A DNA stretch of 64,000 nucleotides from Flavobacteriales bacterium UBA1494 (GTDB taxonomy: Bacteria; Bacteroidota; Bacteroidia; Flavobacteriales_E; Vicingaceae). The stretch lies in contig CAJJAT010000014.1 in the NCBI GenBank assembly GCA_905182175.1, positions 1 to 64,000 on the forward strand. The letters are read 5' to 3'. The notes below the pieces were generated by a model. That model did no database searches, was not told the origin of the DNA, and saw nothing but the letters and a program-made list of their open reading frames with translations. This document shows positions 18,220 to 26,711 of the stretch, one piece after another. A program made the position numbers and the translations under genes. The number at the start of each line of letters is the position of its first letter. The stretch's first letter is position 1.

Positions 18220-19086
18220 CTAGGCTGTTAATCGCTCTAAAACGTCATCAATCAGCTTGTTCATAACTGGCTTGTAATCGTCGCTAAACGAGTTGGCATA
18301 ACGGTTTGCAACGACTGCACAAACTGTACAAGCTTTATGTCCCATTAGTTTACTTAGTCCATATAAAGCGGAAGTTTCCATTTCATAGTTGACAATCATG
18401 TTTCCCTCAAACTTGAATTTTCGCAAATCTTCATTTACTTTAGGATGTCTTGGTAAGAGACGAAGTCTTCGACCTTGTGGCGCATAGAATCCATTTGCAG
18501 TCATGGTTACTCCCGGGTGAAATCCTTTTCCAATTCTTTCAATTAAATCGGAAGAGCCTTTGACCAAGTATGGTTTATTAAAACGGTCTCTCCATTCTGT
18601 TTGAGACTTAAATTCCTCAAACATTTTGTTTTCTTCAGCATCCATTTCAAAGTCATAGAAATTCATCAGACCATCTAATCCAATGGCATGAGTGGAAACT
18701 ACGATTTGGTCTGCAGGTACATGTTCTTGAATAGAACCGCACGTGCCTATTCTTACTATTTCCAAGGAAGTTAATTGCTCCTTTACTGTCCGCTCTTGTA
18801 AATTGCAATTTACTAAAGCATCTAGCTCATTTAAAACAATATCAATATTATCAGTACCAATACCTGTTGCCATAGCTGTTACTCGTTGGCCATTAAAAGT
18901 CCCTGTATGAGTAATGAATTCTCGGTTTTGAACTTTACATTCAATAGAATCAAATTTAGCTGAAATAGTAGCTATTCGATCCGGATCACCTGCTACAATT
19001 ATCTTGTGTGCTACTTGCTCCGGTTGCAAAGCTAAATGGTAAATCGAACCGTCAGGGTTCAGAATTAATTCAGAGGAGTGAATCAT
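18220..19086 (-). CDS. udp: Nucleoside phosphorylase (uridine phosphorylase-like)
   Basis: 288 residues, PNP/UDP phosphorylase family 1. Visible: AGDPDR (32-37, phosphate site), GTCGSIQ (about 114-120), and NYEMETSALYGL (about 231-242), where the Met/Glu pair binds the ribose. It cleaves a nucleoside with phosphate to base plus ribose-1-phosphate for salvage. The Udp-type assignment is from the overall pattern; other pyrimidine or purine nucleosides are possible. ATG at 19086; divergent from the UspA gene across a 104-bp shared promoter region containing a TAGTTTCG -7-like element. Confidence 0.88.
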   Translation of the reverse strand: MIHSSELILNPDGSIYHLALQPEQVAHKIIVAGDPDRIATISAKFDSIECKVQNREFITHTGTFNGQRVTAMATGIGTDNIDIVLNELDALVNCNLQERTVKEQLTSLEIVRIGTCGSIQEHVPADQIVVSTHAIGLDGLMNFYDFEMDAEENKMFEEFKSQTEWRDRFNKPYLVKGSSDLIERIGKGFHPGVTMTANGFYAPQGRRLRLLPRHPKVNEDLRKFKFEGNMIVNYEMETSALYGLSKLMGHKACTVCAVVANRYANSFSDDYKPVMNKLIDDVLERLTA

Positions 19087-19190
19087 GTTTTTGAGATTTA
19101 TTACGAAACTACAAAAAAGTTAATTCTTACTTATTGATTTTAGTGTTGAATATAATGTAATTGAATACCTTTATAGAAAATAATAGTATC

Positions 19191-20096
19191 ATGAAACACC
19201 AATTCCAAATAAACAAGATTCTAATTCCGATAGATTTTTCAAAAACCTCAAAACTAGCACTTGAGCATGCAGCTCACTTGTGTAAAACATTTAAATCTGA
19301 ATTGCATTTATTACACATTACAAAAAATTATACTATTGACGTTCTTCCCAATTTAACAGCAACCTCTGCAGTTCTTTCAAATCTAGAGGATTTAAGAGGA
19401 AGAGTTACTGATGAACTCAATGCAATTGGCAAAAAATTCAGCGAACAGCACAATGTTGGTTACAATATTGAAGTAAAAGGTGGAAGCGTTGCTAACGGTA
19501 TCATTGAGTCTGCCAAAGACTGTAAGGCTGATTTAATTGTTATGGGTACACATGGCGTTAGTGGGTTTGAAGAGTTTTTTATAGGAAGTAATGCATATAG
19601 AGCTGTAACTTCTGCCACTGTTCCTGTACTTACAGTCCAGGAGCATTCTGACAAAATGGGATTTGAAAACATTGTATTACCAATTGATAGTTCTAATCAC
19701 ACAAGAGATAAGGTTTCAGAAGTTGTTGCTCTTGCAAAGGCCCTAGGAAGCAAAGTACACATTGCTCAATTAGTTAGAAAAGATGATGACAAGGCAATTC
19801 TTAACCTTAAAGTAAAGCAGGTAGAAGAACACCTTAACAACAAATTGATTTCACATGAAACTACGGTGATTGAGGTCGACAACATTGGTCAAGCTACTTT
19901 GGAGTTTGCAAAAAAAGTAAATGGAGACTTAATTGCAATCATGACGGATCAAGAAAATTATACCGGCTTTTTTGTAGGTGAATATGCTCAACAAGTTGTG
20001 AACCATTCAAAAATACCCGTGTTAAGTATAACCCCTTTGGGAATTATTAAAGGTTTTTCACAAAACCAATTGGGCGGAGAAAGCAATCCTTTTTAA
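19191..20096 (+). CDS. Universal stress protein, tandem UspA domains
   Basis: 301 residues from ATG 19191 (the open frame reaches a TTG at 19161, but TACCTTTA, a -7-like element, lies at 19166-19173). Domain 1 (about 1-145) has the UspA start KILIPIDFSKTSKLAL and the nucleotide-binding G-TH-G-x9-G pattern (GTHGVSGFEEFFIGSNA). Domain 2 (150-280) is more diverged: FENIVLPIDSS is kept but the GxxG loop reads MTDQENYTGFFVG, so only the first domain is likely to bind ATP. Cytosolic stress protein. cinA follows after 15 bp, probably cotranscribed. Confidence 0.92.
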   Translation: MKHQFQINKILIPIDFSKTSKLALEHAAHLCKTFKSELHLLHITKNYTIDVLPNLTATSAVLSNLEDLRGRVTDELNAIGKKFSEQHNVGYNIEVKGGSVANGIIESAKDCKADLIVMGTHGVSGFEEFFIGSNAYRAVTSATVPVLTVQEHSDKMGFENIVLPIDSSNHTRDKVSEVVALAKALGSKVHIAQLVRKDDDKAILNLKVKQVEEHLNNKLISHETTVIEVDNIGQATLEFAKKVNGDLIAIMTDQENYTGFFVGEYAQQVVNHSKIPVLSITPLGIIKGFSQNQLGGESNPF

Positions 20097-20111
20097 AAGA
20101 TAAATAAACAT

Positions 20112-21350
20112 ATGCAAGCAGAGCTGATCACCATTGGTGACGAAATTCTTATTGGCCAAACGATAGATACCAATTCTGCCTGGATGGGTAAAGAATTGAA
20201 CAGTTTAGGAATTCAAGTAAGTCAAATTACTTCCATCAAAGACGAAAGAGATGCTATAAAAAATGCCCTATTTGCTGCAGAGCAATCAGCAGCAAATTTG
20301 GTTTTTATAACAGGTGGGTTGGGTCCAACCAAGGACGACATTACCAAACACGTATTGTGTGAATATTTTAATACAGTACTAATCCGCGACAACGAAGTTT
20401 TAGATCGCATTCAAACATTTTTCAAAGCCAGAGGACGAGAAATGTTAGAAAGCAACAATCAACAAGCTGATGTTCCCGAAGCATGTACTGTTTTATTGAA
20501 CGATATGGGAACTGCAAGTGGCATGTGGTTTGAACGAAATGGAACTGTATTTGTAAGCATGCCAGGCGTACCTTACGAAATGAAACACTTGATGCAAGAC
20601 AGAGTTTTGCCAAAGATTCAAGAGCTTTTTAAACTCCCAGCTGTTTTTCACAAAACCATAATGACTACCGGTATTGGCGAGTCATTTTTAGTGGAAATCA
20701 TTAAAGATTGGGAGACGAGCTTAATTACTGAAGATATTAAAATTGCTTATCTCCCTTCTCCCGGAATTGTTCGAATTCGGTTAACGGGTCAAGGAGACGA
20801 CTTAGCTCCTTTGCAAGAAAAAGTCCTGCGAAAAGCCAAAGAACTGTATTCCCTTGTCCCCCAACACATTTTTGGTGAAGATGATATTTCAATGGAAGAA
20901 GCGTTGGGCAACTTATTGAAAGAGAAAGGACAAACCATTGCAACTGCAGAAAGTTGCACTGGAGGATACATTGCTCACTTGCTCACAAATAAACAAGGTA
21001 GTTCTGCCTTCTATTTAGGAGGTTTTGTTTCGTACGACAATCAAGTAAAAATTGAAGTGCTACGAGTAGACAAGGACTCAATTGAAGAGGAAGGCGCAGT
21101 AAGCGAAACAGTGGTGAAACAAATGGCGAACGGTGCTCGGAATTTATTAAAAACTGACTTGGCCATCGCTACCTCGGGCGTTGCAGGCCCTGATGGCGGA
21201 ACCGATGAAAAACCTGTTGGAACCGTTTGGATTGCAATCGCTTCTTCAAAAGGGGTTATTGCCAAAAAATTCTTATTTGAGAAAAATAGAGACAGGAACA
21301 TTAGAAGAACAGCATTGGCGGCTATGAGTATGGTTAGAGAGGTTTTATAG
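20112..21350 (+). CDS. cinA: CinA family protein (COG1058 domain plus NMN amidase domain)
   Basis: 412 residues, full length. N-terminal MoCF-like domain (1-170) with ITIGDEIL(I)GQ at the start and VFITGGLGPTKDDIT near 64-78. C-terminal CinA domain (about 255-412) with the amidase motif TAESCTGGY and GVAGPDGGTDEKPVGTVWIA. The C-terminal domain deamidates nicotinamide mononucleotide; the N-terminal domain is an ADP-ribose pyrophosphatase in characterised members. Cytosolic NAD recycling or nucleotide clean-up; the competence link is only historical here. ATG at 20112. Confidence 0.96.
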   Translation: MQAELITIGDEILIGQTIDTNSAWMGKELNSLGIQVSQITSIKDERDAIKNALFAAEQSAANLVFITGGLGPTKDDITKHVLCEYFNTVLIRDNEVLDRIQTFFKARGREMLESNNQQADVPEACTVLLNDMGTASGMWFERNGTVFVSMPGVPYEMKHLMQDRVLPKIQELFKLPAVFHKTIMTTGIGESFLVEIIKDWETSLITEDIKIAYLPSPGIVRIRLTGQGDDLAPLQEKVLRKAKELYSLVPQHIFGEDDISMEEALGNLLKEKGQTIATAESCTGGYIAHLLTNKQGSSAFYLGGFVSYDNQVKIEVLRVDKDSIEEEGAVSETVVKQMANGARNLLKTDLAIATSGVAGPDGGTDEKPVGTVWIAIASSKGVIAKKFLFEKNRDRNIRRTALAAMSMVREVL

Positions 21351-21369
21351 GACAAAGTAAAAATTACTG

Positions 21370-21516
21370 GTGAATACAAGCAGTTTCGATTCAGATTATC
21401 CAACAAACAAAGACTTGTTGAGCAGAAAACAATTTTCTGAAGATTTAGCTAAAAATATATTAAACACCTTTCCCTACAAGTCTGAATGTATGTCAATTAG
21501 AATAATACAAATTTAG
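21370..21516 (+). pseudogene. Remnant: N-terminus of a KAP-type P-loop NTPase
   Basis: A 48-codon frame from GTG 21370 to TAG 21516. Its sequence (DYPTNKDLLSRKQFSEDLAKNILN) matches the region that precedes the Walker A motif in KAP-family NTPases (pattern D-P-x-x-x-D-L-L-x-R-x-x-F-x-x-x-L-A). The frame ends where the P-loop would be expected, and no continuation is seen in other frames. It looks like the stump of a lost gene; KAP NTPases are often found in mobile or defence contexts. Confidence 0.45.
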
Positions 21517-21902
21517 TCAACTAACTCTTATCTAAACGCATTCTATAGTACAGGAGTTACTAACCGGTACGAAACTTTTAGCAGTATTTAACATCCTGTC
21601 ATGCAAACTTGACCAATGAAGAAATGAGGATTCAACATTGGCAGACGATTAGCAAGAGCGCAAAACAATAAGCTGCGATTTTGTTTTGTATGTTGAACGT
21701 AGCCGAGATGCACAAAAGCTAGCAGCGGATGACGCACGGCGTTGTTTCCCGAGCTTGTCGAAGTGAAAGAAGGACCAACAAACATTTACATAAAAAACAA
21801 AAACCATGTCCTCTTGAGTGGCAGAGTTTACCATAAGCTTGTCGAAGTGAAGGAGGATTTTTGTGTTTTAAATTTTGATTTCAGGGGGCTTGAAGGATTA
21901 CT
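21517..21902. repeat. Noncoding stretch with a 16-bp direct repeat
   Basis: No convincing gene. AGCTTGTCGAAGTGAA occurs at 21752-21767 and again at 21836-21851. The part from about 21,650 to 21,770 is richer in G+C and CpG than the surroundings and resembles scattered intergenic repeats of Bacteroidota; open frames on the minus strand across it are judged fortuitous. Confidence 0.4.
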
Positions 21903-22088
21903 TTAGTTCCGCTTAAAAAGTTTAACCATTCCATAAAACACAAGCCAAGAACCAACAAAACAGACTACTTGAATCACATAAGACAATGTGGTACTAATTA
22001 TAATAGTTCCGTTAAAAAGCATGACGGGAATATGTGAAATTCCACCAAAATTTTCTGTTCTTTCTAAATAGTAACTATAAAGTTGCAT
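21903..22088 (-). CDS. Possible small membrane protein (61 aa)
   Basis: 61 residues with ATG at 22088: a short polar start and then two adjacent hydrophobic segments (about 20-37 and 38-56) ending in a positively charged tail (KLFKRN), consistent with an inner-membrane peptide. No family recognised. It lies in a degraded region, so it could be a fragment or chance frame. Confidence 0.3.
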   Translation of the reverse strand: MQLYSYYLERTENFGGISHIPVMLFNGTIIISTTLSYVIQVVCFVGSWLVFYGMVKLFKRN

Positions 22089-22637
22089 CTTAAACCATCG
22101 GAAGGAACTAGTATATTGAACTAATTATTCCACCAAATACGAGGACTAAATTGTATTTATTTAGTCTCATCGTTCCCTTTGTCTATCATTCTCGCATTGT
22201 TTTTCAACTGTTCTAATTAATTAAACAAATCTTTACCTAAATCAGCCGGCGCCGCCTATTTGGCAACAAATCACCTAGTAATAAAATAATTTTTATTACT
22301 TTAATACGAACCAATTGATGTATTAGCTCTTTTCTTGTAACCCCTATTTAATTTGCCAAATTTATAACTTAGAACATCTAATCGTCCTACTTAATTTTCT
22401 TTGTTAAAGTCCAAGTCGTGCTGCTTAATGTTTATGTCAATTCCATCCATGAGGTCTAATCTGTAATGGTCAAAAACTTGTGCTGGACGTCTTCAGTTCT
22501 TATAGAGTCTATGATTATTTGCTCCATAATAAATTCCATGGATAATTAAGATCGATTGGATCAGCAATCAAAAACCTACCAATCAATCATGAATCCGACA
22601 TTCAACCGCAGCACATTTGCCTTTTATCAATCCCAGA
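22089..22637. other. Noncoding or degraded stretch
   Basis: Nothing intact. On the minus strand a short frame from ATG 22527 to 22456 and, shifted by one base, another to the stop at 22391 together read as one plausible peptide (DSIRTEDVQHKF then DHYRLDLMDGIDINIKQHD), suggesting a small gene broken by a frameshift. Family not recognised. Confidence 0.3.
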
Positions 22638-23873
22638 CTAAAACCTCACCATCTCCTCAATAACTTTTTCTCCACGTTGCACTTTGACAAGTGTAGAGTC
22701 TCCTTTTTCAAACAGGCTCAATCCTTTCATATACGCTTGCATTCCGTCGACGATAACGGTGTCCATTTGAATAACTATATCGCCTTTCAAGAAACCTGCT
22801 TTATTGGCCGGCCTTCCATCTGTAACACCATCAAGTCGCATTCCTTCGCCTTGAAATAAATAATCTGGCATTACACCTAGTGTAACCGTAAACCTTGGAT
22901 TGTCTTGACTCTCATCCTTCGTTTTTACAAATTCTAATTGCTCCTGAGCATCTAGGTGCTCCGCCAGACGAGCGATTAATTTTTTAAGGGTATGAATTCC
23001 ATTGTAATTTATTTTCCCTACGTCGTCAGTTGGTTTATGATAATCTTCATGCTGCCCAGTAAAAAAATGTAGTATAGGAATGTCTTGCAAATAAAACGAG
23101 GTATGATCTGAAGGTCCTGTTCCTGACTCTCCATACACAAAAGGTAAATTATCCCAATTCGCTTTTTCCAATTCGGTAGTCCAATTCGGGTTGGTTCCCA
23201 CTCCATTAATCGCCAATCCTTTTGACGTGTCTAATCTACCCACCATATCGAAATTCAACATGTAGTGTACTTCTTCTAAATTAATAGTTGGGTTTTTGCA
23301 GTAATAATTAGAACCCAACAACCCCATTTCTTCACCTGAAAAGGCCATAAACAAATAATTAGATTCCTTCACAGCTTCACTGTTTTTCAACTCGTCTGCC
23401 AACGCTAACATTAAGGCTACTCCACTTGCATTGTCATCTGCTCCGTTATGAATCGCTCCATCCTTTTCTGCATTTAACGATCCTGAAATACCGTGACCCA
23501 AGTGATCGTAATGCGCGCCAATTACTACCGTTTTTGTTGCTCCATTATCAATCATACCTAACACATTAGAAATCCGAATTGTCTTGCTCGTATCCATTGT
23601 TTCTTTATGTGGATTTGCCTTTGGCGAAAAATCGAACGTTTGCATAAAACCTTCTTCTCCTTTCTCCGTCAACCCAATTTCTTTCATCCGATTTGCAATG
23701 AATGCTGCTGCCAAACGCTCACCTTCAGTGCCACTCTCTCTGCCTTCTAAGGAATCTGAGGCCAAATATTCGACATCAGATTTTAATTGTTTAATAGGAT
23801 CTACTTTATGTTCTTCGCAGGAATAAAGCAACAAAGAACAAACACAAATTGTAAGGAATAATTTCAATTTCAT
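22638..23873 (-). CDS. M28-family zinc aminopeptidase with PDZ domain, lipoprotein
   Basis: 411 residues from the ATG at 23873 (the TTG at 23894 lies in the -7 box). Lipoprotein signal with Cys19 (LLLYSC). Peptidase M28 domain at about 25-315 with all expected zinc ligands: His121 (GAHYDH), Asp146 (NGADDNASG), Glu181/Glu182 (SGEEMG), Asp209 (NFDMVGR) and His279 (EDYHKP). A PDZ-like domain follows (about 325-405: GVMPDY..GMRLDGV..GRPANKAGFLKGDIV). It should trim peptides in the periplasm or on the outer membrane. Divergent from the TolB-like gene. Confidence 0.93.
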   Translation of the reverse strand: MKLKLFLTICVCSLLLYSCEEHKVDPIKQLKSDVEYLASDSLEGRESGTEGERLAAAFIANRMKEIGLTEKGEEGFMQTFDFSPKANPHKETMDTSKTIRISNVLGMIDNGATKTVVIGAHYDHLGHGISGSLNAEKDGAIHNGADDNASGVALMLALADELKNSEAVKESNYLFMAFSGEEMGLLGSNYYCKNPTINLEEVHYMLNFDMVGRLDTSKGLAINGVGTNPNWTTELEKANWDNLPFVYGESGTGPSDHTSFYLQDIPILHFFTGQHEDYHKPTDDVGKINYNGIHTLKKLIARLAEHLDAQEQLEFVKTKDESQDNPRFTVTLGVMPDYLFQGEGMRLDGVTDGRPANKAGFLKGDIVIQMDTVIVDGMQAYMKGLSLFEKGDSTLVKVQRGEKVIEEMVRF

Positions 23874-23891
23874 AACGCTAAAAATAAAATC

Positions 23892-23899
23892 CAAAGCTA
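23892..23899 (-). promoter_or_regulatory. -7 box (TAGCTTTG) of the M28 peptidase gene
   Basis: Exact TAnnTTTG match on the minus strand, 18 bp before the ATG at 23873. It occupies the divergent 85-bp gap shared with the TolB-like gene, which has a TACCTTCG element of its own near 23933. Confidence 0.5.
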
Positions 23900-23958
23900 C
23901 GTAATCTCGTTCTTTCGTTTTTACTAAAAACTTACCTTCGTGTTCAAATTATTTTGAC

Positions 23959-25071
23959 ATGAGAAAAATTGCAATTGCCATTTTAAGTTTAGGTCTTTTT
24001 GCCTGTGGAACCAAAAAGAAACCTGAGACAACTACTGAAGAAATAGAGGCGACAGCTAATGTTGCGGTTGAATCTTCAATTATAAACGAAGACGAAAATC
24101 ATTTTGCTAGTTTAAAACAATTAACCAACGGCGGTGATAATGCCGAAGCATATTGGAGTTTTGATGACTCTAAGCTCGTTTTTCAAGTAAGTAATCCTGA
24201 ATGGGAGTTAGAATGCGATCAAATTTTCGTTTTTGATTGGCAGAAAGATAATCTAATGGAGAAAGTGCCACAAATGGTAAGTACAGGTTTGGGCAGGACA
24301 ACTTGCTCCTATTTCTTGCCTGGAGATACAACGCTCGTCTATGCTTCCACACATTTAGCAGATTCGGCTTGCCCCCCAACTCCTGAGCGAACAAATGGTA
24401 GTTATGTTTGGCCGATTTATGAAAGTTTCGACATTTTTACTGCTGACCTACAGGGAAATATCACGAATCAATTAACTACGGAACCGGGTTACGATGCAGA
24501 AGCGACAGTTTCGCCAAAGGGTGACAAAATCGTATTTACTTCTATAAGAACAGGAGATCTAGAACTTTTCACCTGTGATATTGACGGTTCAAATGTGACG
24601 CAAATTACTTTTGATTTGGGGTATGACGGTGGTGCATTCTTTTCTCCTGACGGAACTCAACTAATATTTAGAAGTAGCAGACCAAAAACAGTCGGGGAAA
24701 TTGCAAAATACAAAAGTCTGTTGGATAGAGGTTTAGTAGAGCCTACTAACATGGAGCTCTATATTTGTAATGCTGATGGTTCTAAATTAACACAACTTAC
24801 TGATTTGGGAAAGGCTAATTGGTGCCCTTTCTTTCACCCCTCCGGCAATAAGATCATCTTTGCTTCAAACTACAGTACAGAAAGAGGATATCCTTTTAAT
24901 TTATATATGATTAATACAGATGGTACAGGCTTGGAACAAGTAACTCACGACGATACTTTTGATGCCTTTCCTGTCTTTTCAAACGATGGAAAACACCTAG
25001 TATTCTCATCCAATCGCAACAACGGTGGTACAAGAGAAACTAACTTATTTGTTGCAGAATGGCAAGATTAA
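23959..25071 (+). CDS. TolB-like PD40 beta-propeller lipoprotein
   Basis: 370 residues. Lipobox LGLFAC with Cys16. At least five PD40/WD40-like units of the TolB type (for example ATVSPKGDKIVFTS, AFFSPDGTQLIFRS, PFFHPSGNKIIFAS, PVFSNDGKHLVFSS), so a beta-propeller tethered in the periplasm or outer membrane. No Tol genes lie nearby, so it is not the canonical TolB of the Tol-Pal system. It overlaps the convergent gene at 25068 by 4 bp, leaving no room for a terminator. Confidence 0.88.
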   Translation: MRKIAIAILSLGLFACGTKKKPETTTEEIEATANVAVESSIINEDENHFASLKQLTNGGDNAEAYWSFDDSKLVFQVSNPEWELECDQIFVFDWQKDNLMEKVPQMVSTGLGRTTCSYFLPGDTTLVYASTHLADSACPPTPERTNGSYVWPIYESFDIFTADLQGNITNQLTTEPGYDAEATVSPKGDKIVFTSIRTGDLELFTCDIDGSNVTQITFDLGYDGGAFFSPDGTQLIFRSSRPKTVGEIAKYKSLLDRGLVEPTNMELYICNADGSKLTQLTDLGKANWCPFFHPSGNKIIFASNYSTERGYPFNLYMINTDGTGLEQVTHDDTFDAFPVFSNDGKHLVFSSNRNNGGTRETNLFVAEWQD

Positions 25072-25754
25072 AATCCTGTTCTTTGTGACTTAGTTCGTTC
25101 AATCAATACGCCAACGCAACCTGTTTCCCTAACCTTTAGTTTCATTCCAGAATTTGAACCTGGAACAGTTACTTCTATAATTAAGCTCATGGAGCCTTCT
25201 GCTGTAAATTCAATTTTTGGATTGTACCCATCTTGAGAATTATCGTATAACAACTCTTTTACCAATTTAAATTGAGGCCTGTTGCTTCCGGCTGTTGATA
25301 CTACTTCTTCACTGTAAGCATCCTCAGTATATTCCTCTTCTTCATAGTCATCGTAATCATCTTCCGAGTAATCGTCTTCCGAGTAATCGTCTTCCGAATA
25401 ATCCTCACTTATCTCTTCATCCTCAGGTACTTCTTCAAGTACATCCTCAAGTACTTCGTCTGCTTTAAGGTTGGCAAAAACCTTCTGCTTCTCGTAAATC
25501 TTAAACAGAACCTCATTTCCTAAGTTAGACTCATTACATACAGTAACCCTATAATCTTGACCACTGTAGGCTACCAAGTGGAATTCAGACTTCTGACCTT
25601 TCGCCATAATTGCACTTTTAGACTGGCCGTCATACTTCATGAACGCACCTTTTTTATCTTCGCAGCCTTTTTTATGATATTGAGAACACTCCGTTTGCGC
25701 TTGTGCTGAAAAAACGATAAGAACAATGCTTGTGAAAAATATTAACTGTTTCAT
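25068..25754 (-). CDS. Secreted protein with acidic EDDYS repeats, unknown function
   Basis: 228 residues. Signal peptide 1-19 (cleavage after SAQAQ). An N-terminal Cys-containing part (20-100), an extremely acidic linker (about 103-150) with three SEDDY-type repeats and DDYEEEEY, then a beta-rich C-terminal part. Five cysteines could form disulfides. The linker could bind Ca2+, but that is only inference. The upstream lipoprotein gene ends 1 bp before this start, so the two form an operon and may act together. Confidence 0.7.
   Translation of the reverse strand: MKQLIFFTSIVLIVFSAQAQTECSQYHKKGCEDKKGAFMKYDGQSKSAIMAKGQKSEFHLVAYSGQDYRVTVCNESNLGNEVLFKIYEKQKVFANLKADEVLEDVLEEVPEDEEISEDYSEDDYSEDDYSEDDYDDYEEEEYTEDAYSEEVVSTAGSNRPQFKLVKELLYDNSQDGYNPKIEFTAEGSMSLIIEVTVPGSNSGMKLKVRETGCVGVLIERTKSQRTGF
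25356..25400. repeat. Three 15-bp tandem repeats inside the acidic-linker coding region
   Basis: Units of ATCGTCTTCCGAGTA with one or two changes, starting at 25356, 25371 and 25386; each encodes one YSEDD pentapeptide on the minus strand. Copy-number slippage would keep the frame. Confidence 0.85.
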
Positions 25755-25755
25755 T

Positions 25756-26646
25756 TTATTGTGAATTTTGATTTACCAACTGAGTTCTATAGTCTTTTAT
25801 AGCGGACTTTAACTCTAAAAATTGTTTAACTGAAATTTCAATTTTTCTACCTTGACCAAACACCAATTTACCGCCTTTACTTTTTGTAGATTTTGAAGAA
25901 CCCACCTCTTCCAATGACGCAAATACCGCTCGAATTCGTTGAATCTTCTCTAACTCTCCTTTTATTCCAAGTTCGTCCTCATTGTTTTTCAAGTACGTAT
26001 ATAAGTTGCCAAACGTAATTTTCTGGGAAGAAATCCGCTGAACTGCAGCAGAATTGATATCAATGTCTTTCATGGCACTTAACGTAATGTGCACACTTTC
26101 TATCCATCCACCTAATGACATTAACGCCAACTTACTCTCTTGACCGTTACTTTCTAAATGCTCTACAGCTTTGTAGTAGGAGTCACCTGCTATTAAAGCT
26201 AATGAGTCCGGGTTTTCCATGTTAGTTAGCATATTCTGCATCATTTCTTTAGTCATTAATTCCTCAATGTTTAATTCAGCACTTAACGTCTGAACTGTTT
26301 TATACAACTTAATTGTTGATTCTACATCTTGGTAGGCAGCAGCATATGCTAAGTCTGCTATATAAATTCCAAATATTATAGCTTTATGGGTGGGGTCATT
26401 ATACCCATCTGAAAGTGAAACATCCAAAATCACATCCTTGTTATATTCAAGACCATTGTCATTAATGAAAGTAACCATTTGTTCAGGTGAGGGAATTGGA
26501 TAAAAGGATCTCTTTTCCTTGTCTTCAGATGGTACTGCAACTTCTATAAGTTCCTCTGATTTTTTCGTGTCCGAATTCCTGTTGCTCTGCTCTGAACAAC
26601 TTATAAAAAATAAACTAATACCAATTGAAAGAAGTAAGTTTTTCAT
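25756..26646 (-). CDS. Conserved lipoprotein, unknown function
   Basis: 296 residues from the ATG at 26646 (an upstream extension to 26694 lacks a signal sequence start and is rejected). Lipobox SLFFISC with Cys18, then a Ser/Lys/Glu-rich linker and a predominantly helical domain (about 50-285) with blocks such as IFGIYIADLAYAAAYQD. Similar hypothetical lipoproteins occur in Bacteroidota. The stop is 1 bp from the start of the acidic-repeat protein gene, so cotranslation is likely. Confidence 0.75.
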   Translation of the reverse strand: MKNLLLSIGISLFFISCSEQSNRNSDTKKSEELIEVAVPSEDKEKRSFYPIPSPEQMVTFINDNGLEYNKDVILDVSLSDGYNDPTHKAIIFGIYIADLAYAAAYQDVESTIKLYKTVQTLSAELNIEELMTKEMMQNMLTNMENPDSLALIAGDSYYKAVEHLESNGQESKLALMSLGGWIESVHITLSAMKDIDINSAAVQRISSQKITFGNLYTYLKNNEDELGIKGELEKIQRIRAVFASLEEVGSSKSTKSKGGKLVFGQGRKIEISVKQFLELKSAIKDYRTQLVNQNSQ

Positions 26647-26711
26647 TATTGTAAATTTAAAGCCTAAATTATAAAAAGCTGAACAACAAATCACAATAAA
26701 ATAGAATTATT

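Noticed and set aside
21700-21760. Integron attC site
   Set aside because: CGTTGTT resembles a core site, but no properly spaced inverted partner, cassette or integrase is present.
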